Of a stretch of 64,000 nt of DNA, positions 43,215 to 51,317 are shown piece after piece (positions within the stretch are counted from its first letter, which is position 1; every line of letters starts with the position of its first letter). Source of the stretch: an uncultured Eubacteriales bacterium (GTDB lineage: Bacteria; Bacillota; Clostridia; Christensenellales; Aristaeellaceae); the NCBI GenBank assembly GCA_902790495.1, contig CADASK010000035.1:1-64000 (forward strand). The letters run 5' to 3'. Both the position numbers and the translations under genes were made by a program. The notes beneath the pieces were generated by a model, which was not told the origin of the DNA, searched no databases, and saw only the letters and a program-made list of their open reading frames with translations.

Positions 43215-43814
43215 ATGAAAACCGATGTGATTCGTGTTTCCAGCCAGGGCGACGAGCTCGAGGCCGCGCTGGAGCAGGTGGAAAAGGTTGCCGCCTATAA
43301 GGGCCTCTCGTCCAAGCAGAGCCTGCAGCTGCGCCTGCTGACCGAGGAAATGATGGGCATGATGCGCTCCCTGACCGGTGAAGCGCAGGGCAAATTCTGG
43401 ATTGAGGACGAGGATGGCGAGTACCGCCTGCACCTGTGGGTGCTGACCCGCATGACCTCCGTGAAGCGCGAGGAGCTGCTGGCCGCCTCCACCTCCGGCA
43501 AGAACGCCGCGGTGAAGGGCCTGATGAGCCGCCTGCGCGACTTCTTCGACCGCGGCGCGGATCAGGACGTGTCCTACGCCAACCCGCTGATGCTGGCCGG
43601 CATGTACGAGCAGTCGACGCCCTCCATGAACCTGGAGTGGTCGATGACCCGCTACCAGAGCCTGCTGCTCAGCCAGGTGGAGAACCGCGCCGACGGCGCC
43701 CGCGAGGCCTGGGACGAGCTGGAGAAATCCGTGGTCGCCCACGTGGCCGACGACGTGAGAGTCGCCATCAACGGCGGCGAGGTCGAGATGACCATCGTCA
43801 AGAAGATGGCCTAA
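43215..43814 (+). CDS. Degenerate GHKL ATPase-like protein paired with the STAS gene
   Basis: 199 residues starting 15 bases after the STAS gene, ribosome site GAAAGGG. The first half looks like an RsbW-type fold: a beta-strand/helix start, then LRLLTEEMMGMMRSLTGEAQ, where the N box keeps its glutamate but has methionine in place of the ATP/magnesium asparagine, then FWIEDEDGEYRLHLWVLTRM. No clear G1 or G2 glycine box is present; residues 100-199 are helical with a final beta pair. I infer a STAS-binding protein that may not hydrolyse ATP. Confidence in the gene is high, in the role low. Confidence 0.7.
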   Translation: MKTDVIRVSSQGDELEAALEQVEKVAAYKGLSSKQSLQLRLLTEEMMGMMRSLTGEAQGKFWIEDEDGEYRLHLWVLTRMTSVKREELLAASTSGKNAAVKGLMSRLRDFFDRGADQDVSYANPLMLAGMYEQSTPSMNLEWSMTRYQSLLLSQVENRADGAREAWDELEKSVVAHVADDVRVAINGGEVEMTIVKKMA

Positions 43815-43859
43815 GTCTCACTAACAGCTGCCAAAACAAAAGCGGCTCGCGCAGGGGCG

Positions 43860-43925
43860 GCGAAGGTTTCCAAAGGGCGATCGCAAAGCCCTTTGGTCGC
43901 CGCCCGCAGGCGGCGAAATTCCCTG
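43860..43925 (+). repeat. R1 repeat, GGCG subtype
   Basis: CCAAAGGGC/GCCCTTTGG and CGCCGCC/GGCGGCG, after the flank CAGCTGCCAAAACAAAAGCG. Start of a 429-base gap made only of repeats. Confidence 0.9.
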
Positions 43926-43950
43926 AAGGCTACAGATCGCGAGGACAACC

Positions 43951-44060
43951 CCTCAGTCATCGCTGCGCGATGACAGCTTAGGCCGCTACCGCTTACGACT
44001 CACTGAAAACAGTCCACTGGACTGTTTTCCGGGCGTTCGTCGCCCTCATAGGGGAGCCAA
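43951..44060 (+). repeat. R3-type repeat interrupted by a 63-base cassette
   Basis: Host parts CAGTCATCGC..GATGACAGCTT and CCCTCATAGGGGAGCC match the empty copy at 21801-21845. The insert 43980-44042 carries AAAACAGTCC/GGACTGTTTT and CCGGGCG, as in R2 cassettes. Confidence 0.85.
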
Positions 44061-44063
44061 GGC

Positions 44064-44176
44064 CCTCATCCGTCAGCCCTGCGGGCTGACACCATCCAGG
44101 GCTGCCGCCCGTTCTTCGCTGAAAACAGCCCACTGGGCTGTTTTCCGGGCGCTCAGAACCCCCCAGAGGGGGAAGG
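44064..44176 (-). repeat. R3 repeat interrupted by a cassette of about 66 bases
   Basis: Host parts CCCTCATCCGTCAGCCC..GGGCTGACACC and CCCCAGAGGGGGAAGG flank 44094-44159, which contains GGGCTGCCGCCCG and AAAACAGCCC/GGGCTGTTTT as in R2. Confidence 0.85.
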
Positions 44177-44243
44177 CTTGACGCCTGCACCCGCAGGCAG
44201 CGAACTTCCCTGCAAAAGCAAGAACGAATATGAGGGTTCACAG

Positions 44244-44945
44244 ATGCAAAACACATCTCTGCCCATGGTGCAGGTCAATGGCATTGACCTGCATTATTTC
44301 GCTGCCGGTGAAGGCAGCCCCGTGATCCTCCTCCACGGCAACGGCGAGGACCATACCCTCTTTGAGACCCAGATCCGCCAGCTGACCGAGGCCGGCTGCC
44401 GCGTCTACGCCCCGGACTCCCGCGGCCACGGGGCCAACGCGCCTCAGACGGAATTCCACTACGCGGAGATGGCGGAGGATATCTTTCAGTTCATTCAAGT
44501 GCTGGGGCTGGAGCGCCCGGCCCTCTACGGCCACAGCGACGGCGGCATCCTCGCCCTCCTGCTGGCGCTGAACCATCCCGGCGCCCTGGGGCTGATGGCC
44601 ATCAGCGGCACCAACCTCTCGCCGCAGGGCCTGCAGCCCGGCTTCCTGGCGGAGTGCGAGGCGGAAAACGCGAAGGCAGTGAACCCGCTTATCACCCTGA
44701 TGCTGAACGAGCCCCACATCGACCCCGCCGATCTGCGGCGCATCGACATCCCGGTGCTGGTGACGGTGGGCGAGCACGACCTGATCCTCCCGGAGGAGAC
44801 CGCGCGCATCGCCGCGAACCTGCCCCACGCCGAGACGGTGACCGTGCCCGGGGCTGATCACGGGAGCTACATCGTCGGCAGCCCGGTGATGGGGGAGCTG
44901 CTGCTGGACTTCCTGCGCAGGCACGGATACGCTGCCAACCGATGA
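44244..44945 (+). CDS. Alpha/beta hydrolase
   Basis: 233 residues from ATG at 44244 (GAGGG upstream). Classical alpha/beta hydrolase fold: oxyanion loop LLHGNGEDHTLF (about 31-42), nucleophile elbow GHSDGG (about 98-103), acid in GEHDLILP, and catalytic histidine in GADHGSYIVG. No cap domain of note and no signal peptide, so a cytosolic esterase- or peptidase-like enzyme of unknown substrate. A strong terminator follows, and the upstream gap is all repeat sequence, so it is a single-gene unit. Confidence 0.92.
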   Translation: MQNTSLPMVQVNGIDLHYFAAGEGSPVILLHGNGEDHTLFETQIRQLTEAGCRVYAPDSRGHGANAPQTEFHYAEMAEDIFQFIQVLGLERPALYGHSDGGILALLLALNHPGALGLMAISGTNLSPQGLQPGFLAECEAENAKAVNPLITLMLNEPHIDPADLRRIDIPVLVTVGEHDLILPEETARIAANLPHAETVTVPGADHGSYIVGSPVMGELLLDFLRRHGYAANR

Positions 44946-44962
44946 CCGAATCTCAGCTGTCA

Positions 44963-45001
44963 AAACACGTGAGCACACGCCGCTGTGCTCCGTGTTTTTT
45001 G
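44963..45001 (+). terminator. Rho-independent terminator
   Basis: AAACACGTGAGCAC/GTGCTCCGTGTTT stem ending in TTTTTT. Confidence 0.88.
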
Positions 45002-45008
45002 TGTACAG

Positions 45009-45029
45009 ATAGTTGTATATGCCAACTAT
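45009..45029 (+). promoter_or_regulatory. Palindromic MarR operator candidate
   Basis: ATAGTTG (45009-45015) and CAACTAT (45023-45029) are perfect inverted repeats, lying between and over the -35 and -10 boxes of the marR promoter. This fits autorepression. Confidence 0.75.
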
Positions 45030-45041
45030 ATATGTTATGAT
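45013..45041 (+). promoter_or_regulatory. Promoter of the marR-ABC exporter cluster
   Basis: TTGTAT (45013-45018), 17 bases, TATGAT (45036-45041), overlapping the palindrome. Confidence 0.65.
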
Positions 45042-45088
45042 GCTCCCTGCCGCGAGCTGCGGCCATCAACGGAACCGAGGTGATCCCG

Positions 45089-45535
45089 ATGAACCCTTAC
45101 CGGGAGCTGAGCCTGCTGCTGCGCATCAGCCACCTGTTCGATATCTACCGCCGCCAGCAGATGCGCAAGACCGATCTGTACCCGGCGCTGCTGACCTGCG
45201 TGGGCCACGTGTGCCGCAACCCCGGCAGCAGCCAGAAGGACATCGCCCAGTCGGTCTGCGTGGACAAGACCACCATGGCGCACCACATGGCGAAGCTGGA
45301 GGAGAAGGGCTACATCGAGCGCCGCCCCTCGCCGGAGGACAGGCGCATCTCGCTGATCTATCCCACGGAGAAGGCGCTGGCCCTGGAGCCGATGCTGCAC
45401 GAGACCTACGTGGCCTTCTATGAGAACCTCCTGCGCGACTTCTCCCCGGAGGAGCGCGCCCAGATCGGTCCCCTGGCCGAGCGCCTCTTCCTCGCCGCCC
45501 GGCGGAGTGTGGAGGAAGACACAACGTTGAAATGA
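45089..45535 (+). CDS. MarR-family transcriptional regulator
   Basis: 148 residues from ATG at 45089 (GAGGTGAT upstream; GTG at 45080 is an alternative that overlaps this site). Winged-helix DNA-binding core: helix-turn-helix SSQKDIAQSVCVDKTTMAHHMAKLEEKGYIERRPS followed by the wing EDRRISLIYPT with the conserved D-x-R. N- and C-terminal helices form the dimer interface. The perfect palindrome in its own promoter suggests autorepression, and the two ABC exporter genes just downstream are likely targets, as in many drug-efflux clusters. Confidence 0.93.
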   Translation: MNPYRELSLLLRISHLFDIYRRQQMRKTDLYPALLTCVGHVCRNPGSSQKDIAQSVCVDKTTMAHHMAKLEEKGYIERRPSPEDRRISLIYPTEKALALEPMLHETYVAFYENLLRDFSPEERAQIGPLAERLFLAARRSVEEDTTLK

Positions 45536-45553
45536 AACAGTTTACGCAGGTTG

Positions 45554-45685
45554 AGCGAAGGTTTGCAAAGGGCTCAGAGCGCCCGGAAAACTCCATGTTA
45601 TGGAGTTTTCAGCGGAGAGCGGGCGGCAGCCCCGGACCGATCGCAAAGCCCTTTGGTCGCCGCCGTGAGGCGGCGAAACTCTGCT
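45554..45685 (+). repeat. R2 repeat with GGCG second stem
   Basis: Cassette AAAACTCCAT/ATGGAGTTTT; outer arms GCAAAGGGC and GCCCTTTGG leave one terminal mismatch. Confidence 0.87.
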
Positions 45686-45718
45686 GCGAAGCAGAGACGT
45701 ACCGCATAAAGAAGCTGC

Positions 45719-45777
45719 GCGAAGGGGTGCAGGGGGCGACCGCAAAGCCCCCTGCAAGCGCTTGCGGGCGGCGAAGA
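45719..45777 (+). repeat. R1 repeat, second stem decayed
   Basis: First stem GCAGGGGGC/GCCCCCTGC around GACCGCAAA; the second hairpin reads AAGCGCTTGCGGGCGGCG. It ends 13 bases before the next start. Confidence 0.85.
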
Positions 45778-45790
45778 AGGGAAACAATCC

Positions 45791-47548
45791 ATGAAGCTGA
45801 TATTCCGGGCTATCGGAAAATACAAAAACGCCGTCATCCTGGCGATCGTGATCAAGCTCTTCGCCACCATGACCGAGCTGCTGCTGCCCTACATCCTCGA
45901 GCACATGATCGACGTGGTGGTGCCCACCAAACAGCTGGCCAGCGTCATCCTTTGGGGCCTGGGCATGTTCGCCGCCGCCCTGCTCTGCCGCCAGCTCAAC
46001 GTGGCGGCCAACCGCAAGGCCATCGACAACGCCCACCGGGTCAGCTACGACCTGCGCCAGGCCCTGTTCGAGCGCACGGCCAACCTTTCCGGCCCGCAGT
46101 TCGACGCGTTCGGCTTGCCGAGCCTCATCAGCCGCATGACCAGCGACAGCTACAATGTGCAGAGCGCGGTGCAGCAGATCCAGACCCTGTGCGTGCGCGC
46201 GCCGATGATGCTGCTGGGCGGCCTGAGCATGACGCTGATGATGGACGCGAGCCTGGCGCTGATCCTGGTGGTGATGCTGCCCTTCCTGCTGGGCATCGTG
46301 CTGTTCGTCTCCTCCCACGGCATCCCGCTCTACAGCGTGGTGCAGCAGCGGCTGGACGCGGTGGTGCGCATCATGCGGGAGAACATCACCGGCATCCGCG
46401 TGGTGAAGGCGCTGAGCAAGACCGAGTATGAGAAGGCCCGCTTCGGCGAGGCCAACCGCGCCATGGCGGAGAGCGACATCCGCGCCAGCACGGTGATGGC
46501 GATCCCCGGCCCCTTCATGCAGATGAGCCTGAACGTGGGCCTGGTGCTAGTCATCCTGATCGGCGCGCGGCGCGTCAATGCCGGCGTGATGCAGCCGGGC
46601 GTGATCCTCGCCTTCCTGACCTATTTCAACATGATCACCATGGGCGTGATGGGCATCAACCGCATCTTCATGAGCCTGAGCCGCGCCAGCGCCAGCGCCA
46701 ACCGCATGGAAGCGGTGATGCAGTCCGAGACCGATCAGCCGGTGCTGAGCGAAGAGGAGGCCCCGCCCTGCCCGGATCCCGAGGCCTTCATCCGCTTCGA
46801 CCACGTCAGCTTCACCTACAAGCGGGCGGAGAGCCGCGAGGGCTTCGCCGGCGAGGAGCAGGAGCAGGCGCTGGAGGACATCGACTTCACCCTGCGGCGC
46901 GGGGAGAGCCTGGGCATCATCGGCCCCACGGGCTGCGGCAAGACGACCATCGTCAACCTGCTCATGCGCTTCTACGACGTGGAGCAGGGGCATGTGTACG
47001 TGGACGGCCGCGACGTGCGCACCTGCGGCAAGGATGAGCTGCGGCGGCGCTTCGGCGTGGTGTTCCAGAACGACATGATCTTCCAGGACACCCTGCGGGA
47101 GAACATCGACTTCGGCCGCGGGCTGACCGAGCAGGAGCTGCGCAGCGCGGTGGAGGACGCCATGGCCGCGGAGTACATTGACAAGCTGGGCGTCGGCCTG
47201 GACTACGAGGCCTCCATCAAGGGAGCGAACCTCTCCGGTGGGCAGAAGCAGCGCCTGCTGGTGGCCCGGGCCCTGGCCGGGAAGCCGGACATTCTCGTGC
47301 TGGACGACAGCTCCAGCGCCCTGGATTACAAGACGGACGCCGCCATGCGCCGCGCGATTGAGGAGCACCACGCGGACAGCACGCTGATCCTGATCGCCCA
47401 GCGCGTGTCCAGCGTGATGGGGATGGATCACATCATGATGCTGGACAACGGCAGGTGCATCGGCTACGGCACCCATGAGGAGCTGCTGGACGCCTGCCCG
47501 GCGTACAGGGAGATTTATGAGATCCAAATGGGCGCTATGACCGCGTAA
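45791..47548 (+). CDS. ABC exporter half-transporter A (catalytic Glu replaced by Asp)
   Basis: 585 residues; GAAGAAGGG upstream. Six membrane helices in the first 310 residues (ABC type I exporter fold), then the nucleotide-binding domain: Walker A GPTGCGKTT (about 378-386), signature LSGGQKQR (about 481-488), Walker B ILVLDDSSSALD with Asp in the catalytic Glu position, and a Q instead of the switch His (LILIAQRVSS). This is the degenerate-site partner of heterodimeric exporters such as TmrAB or BmrCD. Its partner is the next gene. Substrate unknown; a MarR regulator upstream suggests toxic compounds. Confidence 0.94.
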   Translation: MKLIFRAIGKYKNAVILAIVIKLFATMTELLLPYILEHMIDVVVPTKQLASVILWGLGMFAAALLCRQLNVAANRKAIDNAHRVSYDLRQALFERTANLSGPQFDAFGLPSLISRMTSDSYNVQSAVQQIQTLCVRAPMMLLGGLSMTLMMDASLALILVVMLPFLLGIVLFVSSHGIPLYSVVQQRLDAVVRIMRENITGIRVVKALSKTEYEKARFGEANRAMAESDIRASTVMAIPGPFMQMSLNVGLVLVILIGARRVNAGVMQPGVILAFLTYFNMITMGVMGINRIFMSLSRASASANRMEAVMQSETDQPVLSEEEAPPCPDPEAFIRFDHVSFTYKRAESREGFAGEEQEQALEDIDFTLRRGESLGIIGPTGCGKTTIVNLLMRFYDVEQGHVYVDGRDVRTCGKDELRRRFGVVFQNDMIFQDTLRENIDFGRGLTEQELRSAVEDAMAAEYIDKLGVGLDYEASIKGANLSGGQKQRLLVARALAGKPDILVLDDSSSALDYKTDAAMRRAIEEHHADSTLILIAQRVSSVMGMDHIMMLDNGRCIGYGTHEELLDACPAYREIYEIQMGAMTA

Positions 47549-47570
47549 AGGGTTCCGCGCAAAAAGTGCG

Positions 47571-47637
47571 GCCCGAAGAGTCCAGAGGCGATCGGAAAGC
47601 CTCTGGTCGCCGCCCGCAGGCGGCGAAACTCCCTGCG
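47571..47637 (+). repeat. R1 repeat, GGCG subtype (CCGAAGAG variant)
   Basis: CCAGAGGC/GCCTCTGG around GATCGGAAA. Confidence 0.9.
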
Positions 47638-47640
47638 TAG

Positions 47641-47700
47641 AGATTCCGCGCCTGCGGGCGCGGGCAGGGTGCTTTGCGATCGCCCCCTGCACCCCTTCGC
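47641..47700 (-). repeat. R1 repeat, GCGC subtype, inverted
   Basis: Arms GCAGGGGGC and GCACCCTGC on the minus strand, one mismatch. It is paired tail-to-tail with 47571, like the pair at 9628/9700. Confidence 0.88.
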
Positions 47701-47773
47701 GTCGCCTTACCGTAAAGAGTTCTAAGATCAATAAAAGATACGAAGGCACTTTGCCTTCAGACAAGGAGGCCCT

Positions 47774-49552
47774 ATGCCAGGCCCCGGAGACCGCGGCGGC
47801 GTCAAACGCAAACCCAAAGACGCTCGCGGCGCGCTGCGCCGCATCCTGCGCTACCTCATGCAGTACCGCTGGATCACCCTGCTGATGCTCCTGTGCACCC
47901 TGCTGAGCAACCTCGGCAACCTGATGGGCCCGAACTTCGCGGGCAAGGCCATCGACGCGGTGAGCGCCGGCGAGGGCCAGGTGGATCTGCAGGCGGTGAC
48001 GCGCTACGCCCTGCTGATGCTGCTGTTCTATGTCGGCGGCAACCTGCTCAACTTCGTCGTCACCATCGGCATGATGCGGGTGGGCCGCGGCGTGGCGCGG
48101 AACATGCGGCGCGATGTGTTCAACAAGCTGATGACCCTGCCGGTGAGCTACTTCGACCGGCACCAGGCGGGCGACATCATCAGCCGCGTGTCCTACGACA
48201 TCGACGTGGTGACCACCTCCCTCTCGGCGGATCTCGTGCACATCGTCACCAGCCTGGTCACGGTGGTGGGCAGCTTCATCATGATGTGCACCATCTCCCT
48301 GCCGCTGGTGCTGTGCATGGCCTTCACCATCCCGGTGTCCATCCTCTTCACCCGGCGGATGAGCCGCAAGACCCGCCCGCTCTACGCCAAGCGCAGCGCG
48401 GCCTACGGCGTGATGAACGGCTTCACCGAGGAGATGTTCTCCGGGCAGAAGACAATCCTCGCCTACGCCCACGAGGATCAGGTCTGCGGCAAGTTCAGCG
48501 AGATCAACCGCAACGCCGCGGAGGCCTACCGCAACGCGGACTCCATGGGCATGACCATGGGCCCGACCATCGGCATGATCTCCAACATCGGCCTGAGCGC
48601 CATCGGCCTGGGCGGCGCGGTGCTGTACATGCTGGGCGTGGTGTCGCTGGGACAGATCTCCAGCTTTGTGCTCTACAGCCGCAAGTTCTCCGGCCCGATC
48701 ACCGAGATCGCCAACATCATCAACGAGATCTTCAGCGCCCTGGCCGCGGCGGAGCGCGTCTTCCAGCTGCTGGACGAGCCCAACGAGGCGGCGGACATCG
48801 ACGGCGCGGCGACCCTGGAGAACTGCGCGGGCGACGTGGAGGCGAAGCACGTGGCCTTCGGCTATGTGCCGGGCAAGACCATCCTGCGCGACCTGAACCT
48901 GCGGGCGAGGCCGGGCCAAACCATCGCCATCGTCGGCCCCACCGGCGCGGGCAAGACCACCATCATCAACCTGCTGATGCGCTTTTATGACGTGGACAGC
49001 GGCGAGATCCACGTGGACGGCCGGGAGAGCCGCGAATACACCATGGACAGCCTGCGCCGCAGCTACGCCATGGTGCTGCAGGACACCTGGGTCTTTGCCG
49101 GCACGATCTTCGACAACATCGCCTACGGCAAGGAGAACGCCACGATGGAGGAGGTGGTGGCCGCGGCCAAGGCGGCTCGCATCCACAACTACATCATGCG
49201 CCTGCCGGAGGGCTACAACACGCGCATCAGCGAGGACGGCGGCAACATCAGCAAGGGGCAGAAGCAACTGCTGACCATCGCCCGGGCGATGCTGTACAAC
49301 ACGCACATGCTGATCCTGGACGAGGCCACCAGCAATGTGGACACCAGCACCGAGCGGCAGGTGCAGAAGGCGATGCGCAGCCTCATGAAGGGCCGGACAT
49401 GCTTTGTGATCGCGCATCGGCTCTCGACGATTCAGAATGCGGACAGCATTCTGGTGGTGGATCATGGGGATGTGGTGGAGCAGGGCACCCATGAGGAGCT
49501 GATGGCGAGGAAGGGCTTCTACTACAAGCTCTATGCCAGTCAGTTTGAATGA
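47774..49552 (+). CDS. ABC exporter half-transporter B (canonical Walker B, degenerate signature)
   Basis: 592 residues; AAGGAGG seven bases upstream. Type I exporter membrane domain (about 25-330), with YFDRHQAGDIISRVSYDID, then the nucleotide-binding domain: Walker A GPTGAGKTT (about 389-397), signature degenerate as ISKGQKQ, Walker B MLILDEATSNVD with the catalytic Glu, and switch His in VIAHRLST. It complements half A: A supplies a good signature, B the good Glu and His. Together they should give one active and one silent ATP site. A strong terminator follows. Confidence 0.95.
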   Translation: MPGPGDRGGVKRKPKDARGALRRILRYLMQYRWITLLMLLCTLLSNLGNLMGPNFAGKAIDAVSAGEGQVDLQAVTRYALLMLLFYVGGNLLNFVVTIGMMRVGRGVARNMRRDVFNKLMTLPVSYFDRHQAGDIISRVSYDIDVVTTSLSADLVHIVTSLVTVVGSFIMMCTISLPLVLCMAFTIPVSILFTRRMSRKTRPLYAKRSAAYGVMNGFTEEMFSGQKTILAYAHEDQVCGKFSEINRNAAEAYRNADSMGMTMGPTIGMISNIGLSAIGLGGAVLYMLGVVSLGQISSFVLYSRKFSGPITEIANIINEIFSALAAAERVFQLLDEPNEAADIDGAATLENCAGDVEAKHVAFGYVPGKTILRDLNLRARPGQTIAIVGPTGAGKTTIINLLMRFYDVDSGEIHVDGRESREYTMDSLRRSYAMVLQDTWVFAGTIFDNIAYGKENATMEEVVAAAKAARIHNYIMRLPEGYNTRISEDGGNISKGQKQLLTIARAMLYNTHMLILDEATSNVDTSTERQVQKAMRSLMKGRTCFVIAHRLSTIQNADSILVVDHGDVVEQGTHEELMARKGFYYKLYASQFE

Positions 49553-49553
49553 G

Positions 49554-49602
49554 AAAAAAGCGGGCATGCAGGTCGATGTCAGACTTGCATGTCCGCTTTT
49601 TA
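49554..49602 (+). terminator. Rho-independent terminator
   Basis: AAAAAAGCGGGCATGCA/TGCATGTCCGCTTTTT stem directly after the exporter gene. Confidence 0.9.
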
Positions 49603-49610
49603 TTCTTGAG

Positions 49611-49733
49611 GATTCCGCGCCTGCGGGCGCGGGGAGGGGGCTTTGCGATCGGTCCGGGGCTGCCGCCCGTTCTCCGCTGAAAACTCCATAACATGGCGTT
49701 TTCCGGGCGCTCCGAACCCCCTGCACCCCTTCG
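49611..49733 (-). repeat. R2 repeat, inverted, cassette arms mismatched
   Basis: AAAACTCCAT faces ATGGCGTTTT, the same kind of hybrid as the copy at 24001 but read in the other direction. Confidence 0.88.
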
Positions 49734-49788
49734 CCTCGCCTTTTTAGGAAGCTAATCGCAATGGTAGCTGATTACTTCTATACGAAAG

Positions 49789-49890
49789 CTGGCGCATGGT
49801 ACCAAAAGCGTGTGCGGGGGGTCCGGGGGACACACGTCGCAACGTGTCCCCCGGTGTCCTTTGCTACTTTCCCACATGGGAAAGTAGAGC
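49789..49890 (-). repeat. R4 repeat
   Basis: Near-identical to 24185-24285: GGTACCAAAAGCGTGTGCGG, the GGGGGACAC/GTGTCCCCC hairpin, and CTTTCCCACATGGGAAAG. Confidence 0.87.
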
Positions 49891-49941
49891 GACGGAAAGG
49901 GGTATTCCTCTATCAAACATAGAAAAGCTCTATGTTAGCAG

Positions 49942-50004
49942 AGGGTTTCGCCGCCTGCGGGCGGCGACCAAAGGGCTTTCCGATCGCCCTTTGGAAACCT
50001 TCGG
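49942..50004 (-). repeat. R1 repeat, GGCG subtype, inverted
   Basis: CCAAAGGGC/GCCCTTTGG with loop GATCGGAAA on the minus strand. Last of three repeats filling 49603-50027. Confidence 0.9.
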
Positions 50005-50027
50005 GGCAGCCGTTCTTGTTTAGGTAA

Positions 50028-51317
50028 CTATTGTGCAGGTGACAGATAGGGCCCATTCTCCCAATACCTGCAATCCTGCTCCGCCTCATCCATCAGCTGA
50101 TCCATATACCTCGCAAAGGATGCGACCTCCGTGAGCCGCTTCCAGGCGGCGTAGCCGGGGGAGGCCATCAGCGCCTCGCGCTCCTCCCGCAGGGTGCCGG
50201 CAAAGAACGCCGCGTTGAAATCCCCGGCGAAGTCGAGCAGCTTTTCCTCCTCCTCGGCGCTCACGCCGAAGGCGGCTGTCTGGGGCCTGTCCTTGTCGAT
50301 GGTGATGCTCCGGAACCACTGGCGGCTCATGGCCTGAAAGCCCTCGGGCAGGTGGGCGTCGCATAGGGGCTGGGCGCTGTAGGTAACCTCGCCGTCCGGG
50401 TCGACCGTGACCATGGCGTAGAGGTGCGGGCTGACGGACAGCGCGCCGGTGGCCGCGTCGGTCAGGCCGTCCTGCGTCACGATGTGCTGGGCGTGGATGT
50501 GGCCGCTCAGGTTCAGCCGGGCGGAGGCCGGGCTCTCTCTCAGCAGCTGGTGCAGCACGCCGGGGTACCACACGCCGAAGGACTCCGGGTTGAAGCTGGT
50601 CTGATCCAGCAGGTTCTGGTGCGTGCAGGTCACCACCAGCGCGCCGGCCTCCTCCGCCTCCGCCAACGTCTGCTGAAGGAAGCGGTTGTGGGCCTCCCGG
50701 CACACGCCGAAGGGGATGGAGGCGTCCTTGGTGTAGACGCCCACGTCCAGCAGGGCGACCCAGGCGCGCTCGTTGGCCCTCAGCACGGTGGAATAGCCCG
50801 CGTCCGGCGTCGCGCCCACCAGGCCCGCGTAGATCTCGCCGAACTCGGCCTCCGTGATGGTGGCTGTGCCGGCCCAGCCGCCCTGGAAGAAGGCGTGGGC
50901 GTCGGCGATGAGGATATCGTGGTTGCCGGGGATCACCCGCACGGGGATGCCGGTCTCCTCGGCGAAGGCGCGGAGGGCGGCCGCCAGCTCCAGGTGGCTC
51001 TGCTTCTCGCCGTTGAAGGTGAGATCTCCGGTGAGGATCAGGGCGTCGGGCTGCTGGTGGCGCACCTCATCCAGCAGGGCCTGCAGGAGCACGTCGCTGT
51101 GCTGGGTCAGCTTGCCGTCGCCCCGCCGCAGGGCCGCGAGAAACACGTCGCTGCCCTGGTAGAGGGAAGGAGAGAGATAGTGCAGGTCGGTCGCGGCCAT
51201 GATCCGCGCCATCCCGACCTCCGCCGCGCGGCCGCCGCCGGGTACCAGACCCAGCAGCCCCGCCAGACAGAGGAGGATCGCCATCCGTCGGTTCATGCGC
51301 TGACCCCCGGCGCTCAT
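50028..51317 (-). CDS. Secreted metallophosphoesterase
   Basis: 429 residues. ATG at 51317 overlaps the carboxypeptidase stop (ATGA), giving coupling; MNRRM at 51296 is an alternative start with a better signal peptide. Signal sequence within 1-32. Calcineurin-like motifs are complete: ATDLHYLSP (D-x-H), LTGDLTFNGE, IPGNHDI, CTHQN and LSGHIHAQH. The set matches phosphodiesterases or nucleotidases of the MPE superfamily acting outside the cell. Residues 300-429 form a helical tail not seen in the core. It is the last gene of a four-gene leftward envelope operon. Confidence 0.9.
   Translation of the reverse strand: MSAGGQRMNRRMAILLCLAGLLGLVPGGGRAAEVGMARIMAATDLHYLSPSLYQGSDVFLAALRRGDGKLTQHSDVLLQALLDEVRHQQPDALILTGDLTFNGEKQSHLELAAALRAFAEETGIPVRVIPGNHDILIADAHAFFQGGWAGTATITEAEFGEIYAGLVGATPDAGYSTVLRANERAWVALLDVGVYTKDASIPFGVCREAHNRFLQQTLAEAEEAGALVVTCTHQNLLDQTSFNPESFGVWYPGVLHQLLRESPASARLNLSGHIHAQHIVTQDGLTDAATGALSVSPHLYAMVTVDPDGEVTYSAQPLCDAHLPEGFQAMSRQWFRSITIDKDRPQTAAFGVSAEEEEKLLDFAGDFNAAFFAGTLREEREALMASPGYAAWKRLTEVASFARYMDQLMDEAEQDCRYWENGPYLSPAQ

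Noticed and set aside
39360..43742. 1460-codon antisense open frame across four genes
   Set aside because: It spans several well-supported plus-strand genes, has no domain, and shows the same His/Gln/Gly-rich shadow composition.
46547..49726. 1059-codon antisense open frame opposite the ABC exporter
   Set aside because: Opposes two complete exporter genes and runs into repeats; composition is that of a shadow frame.
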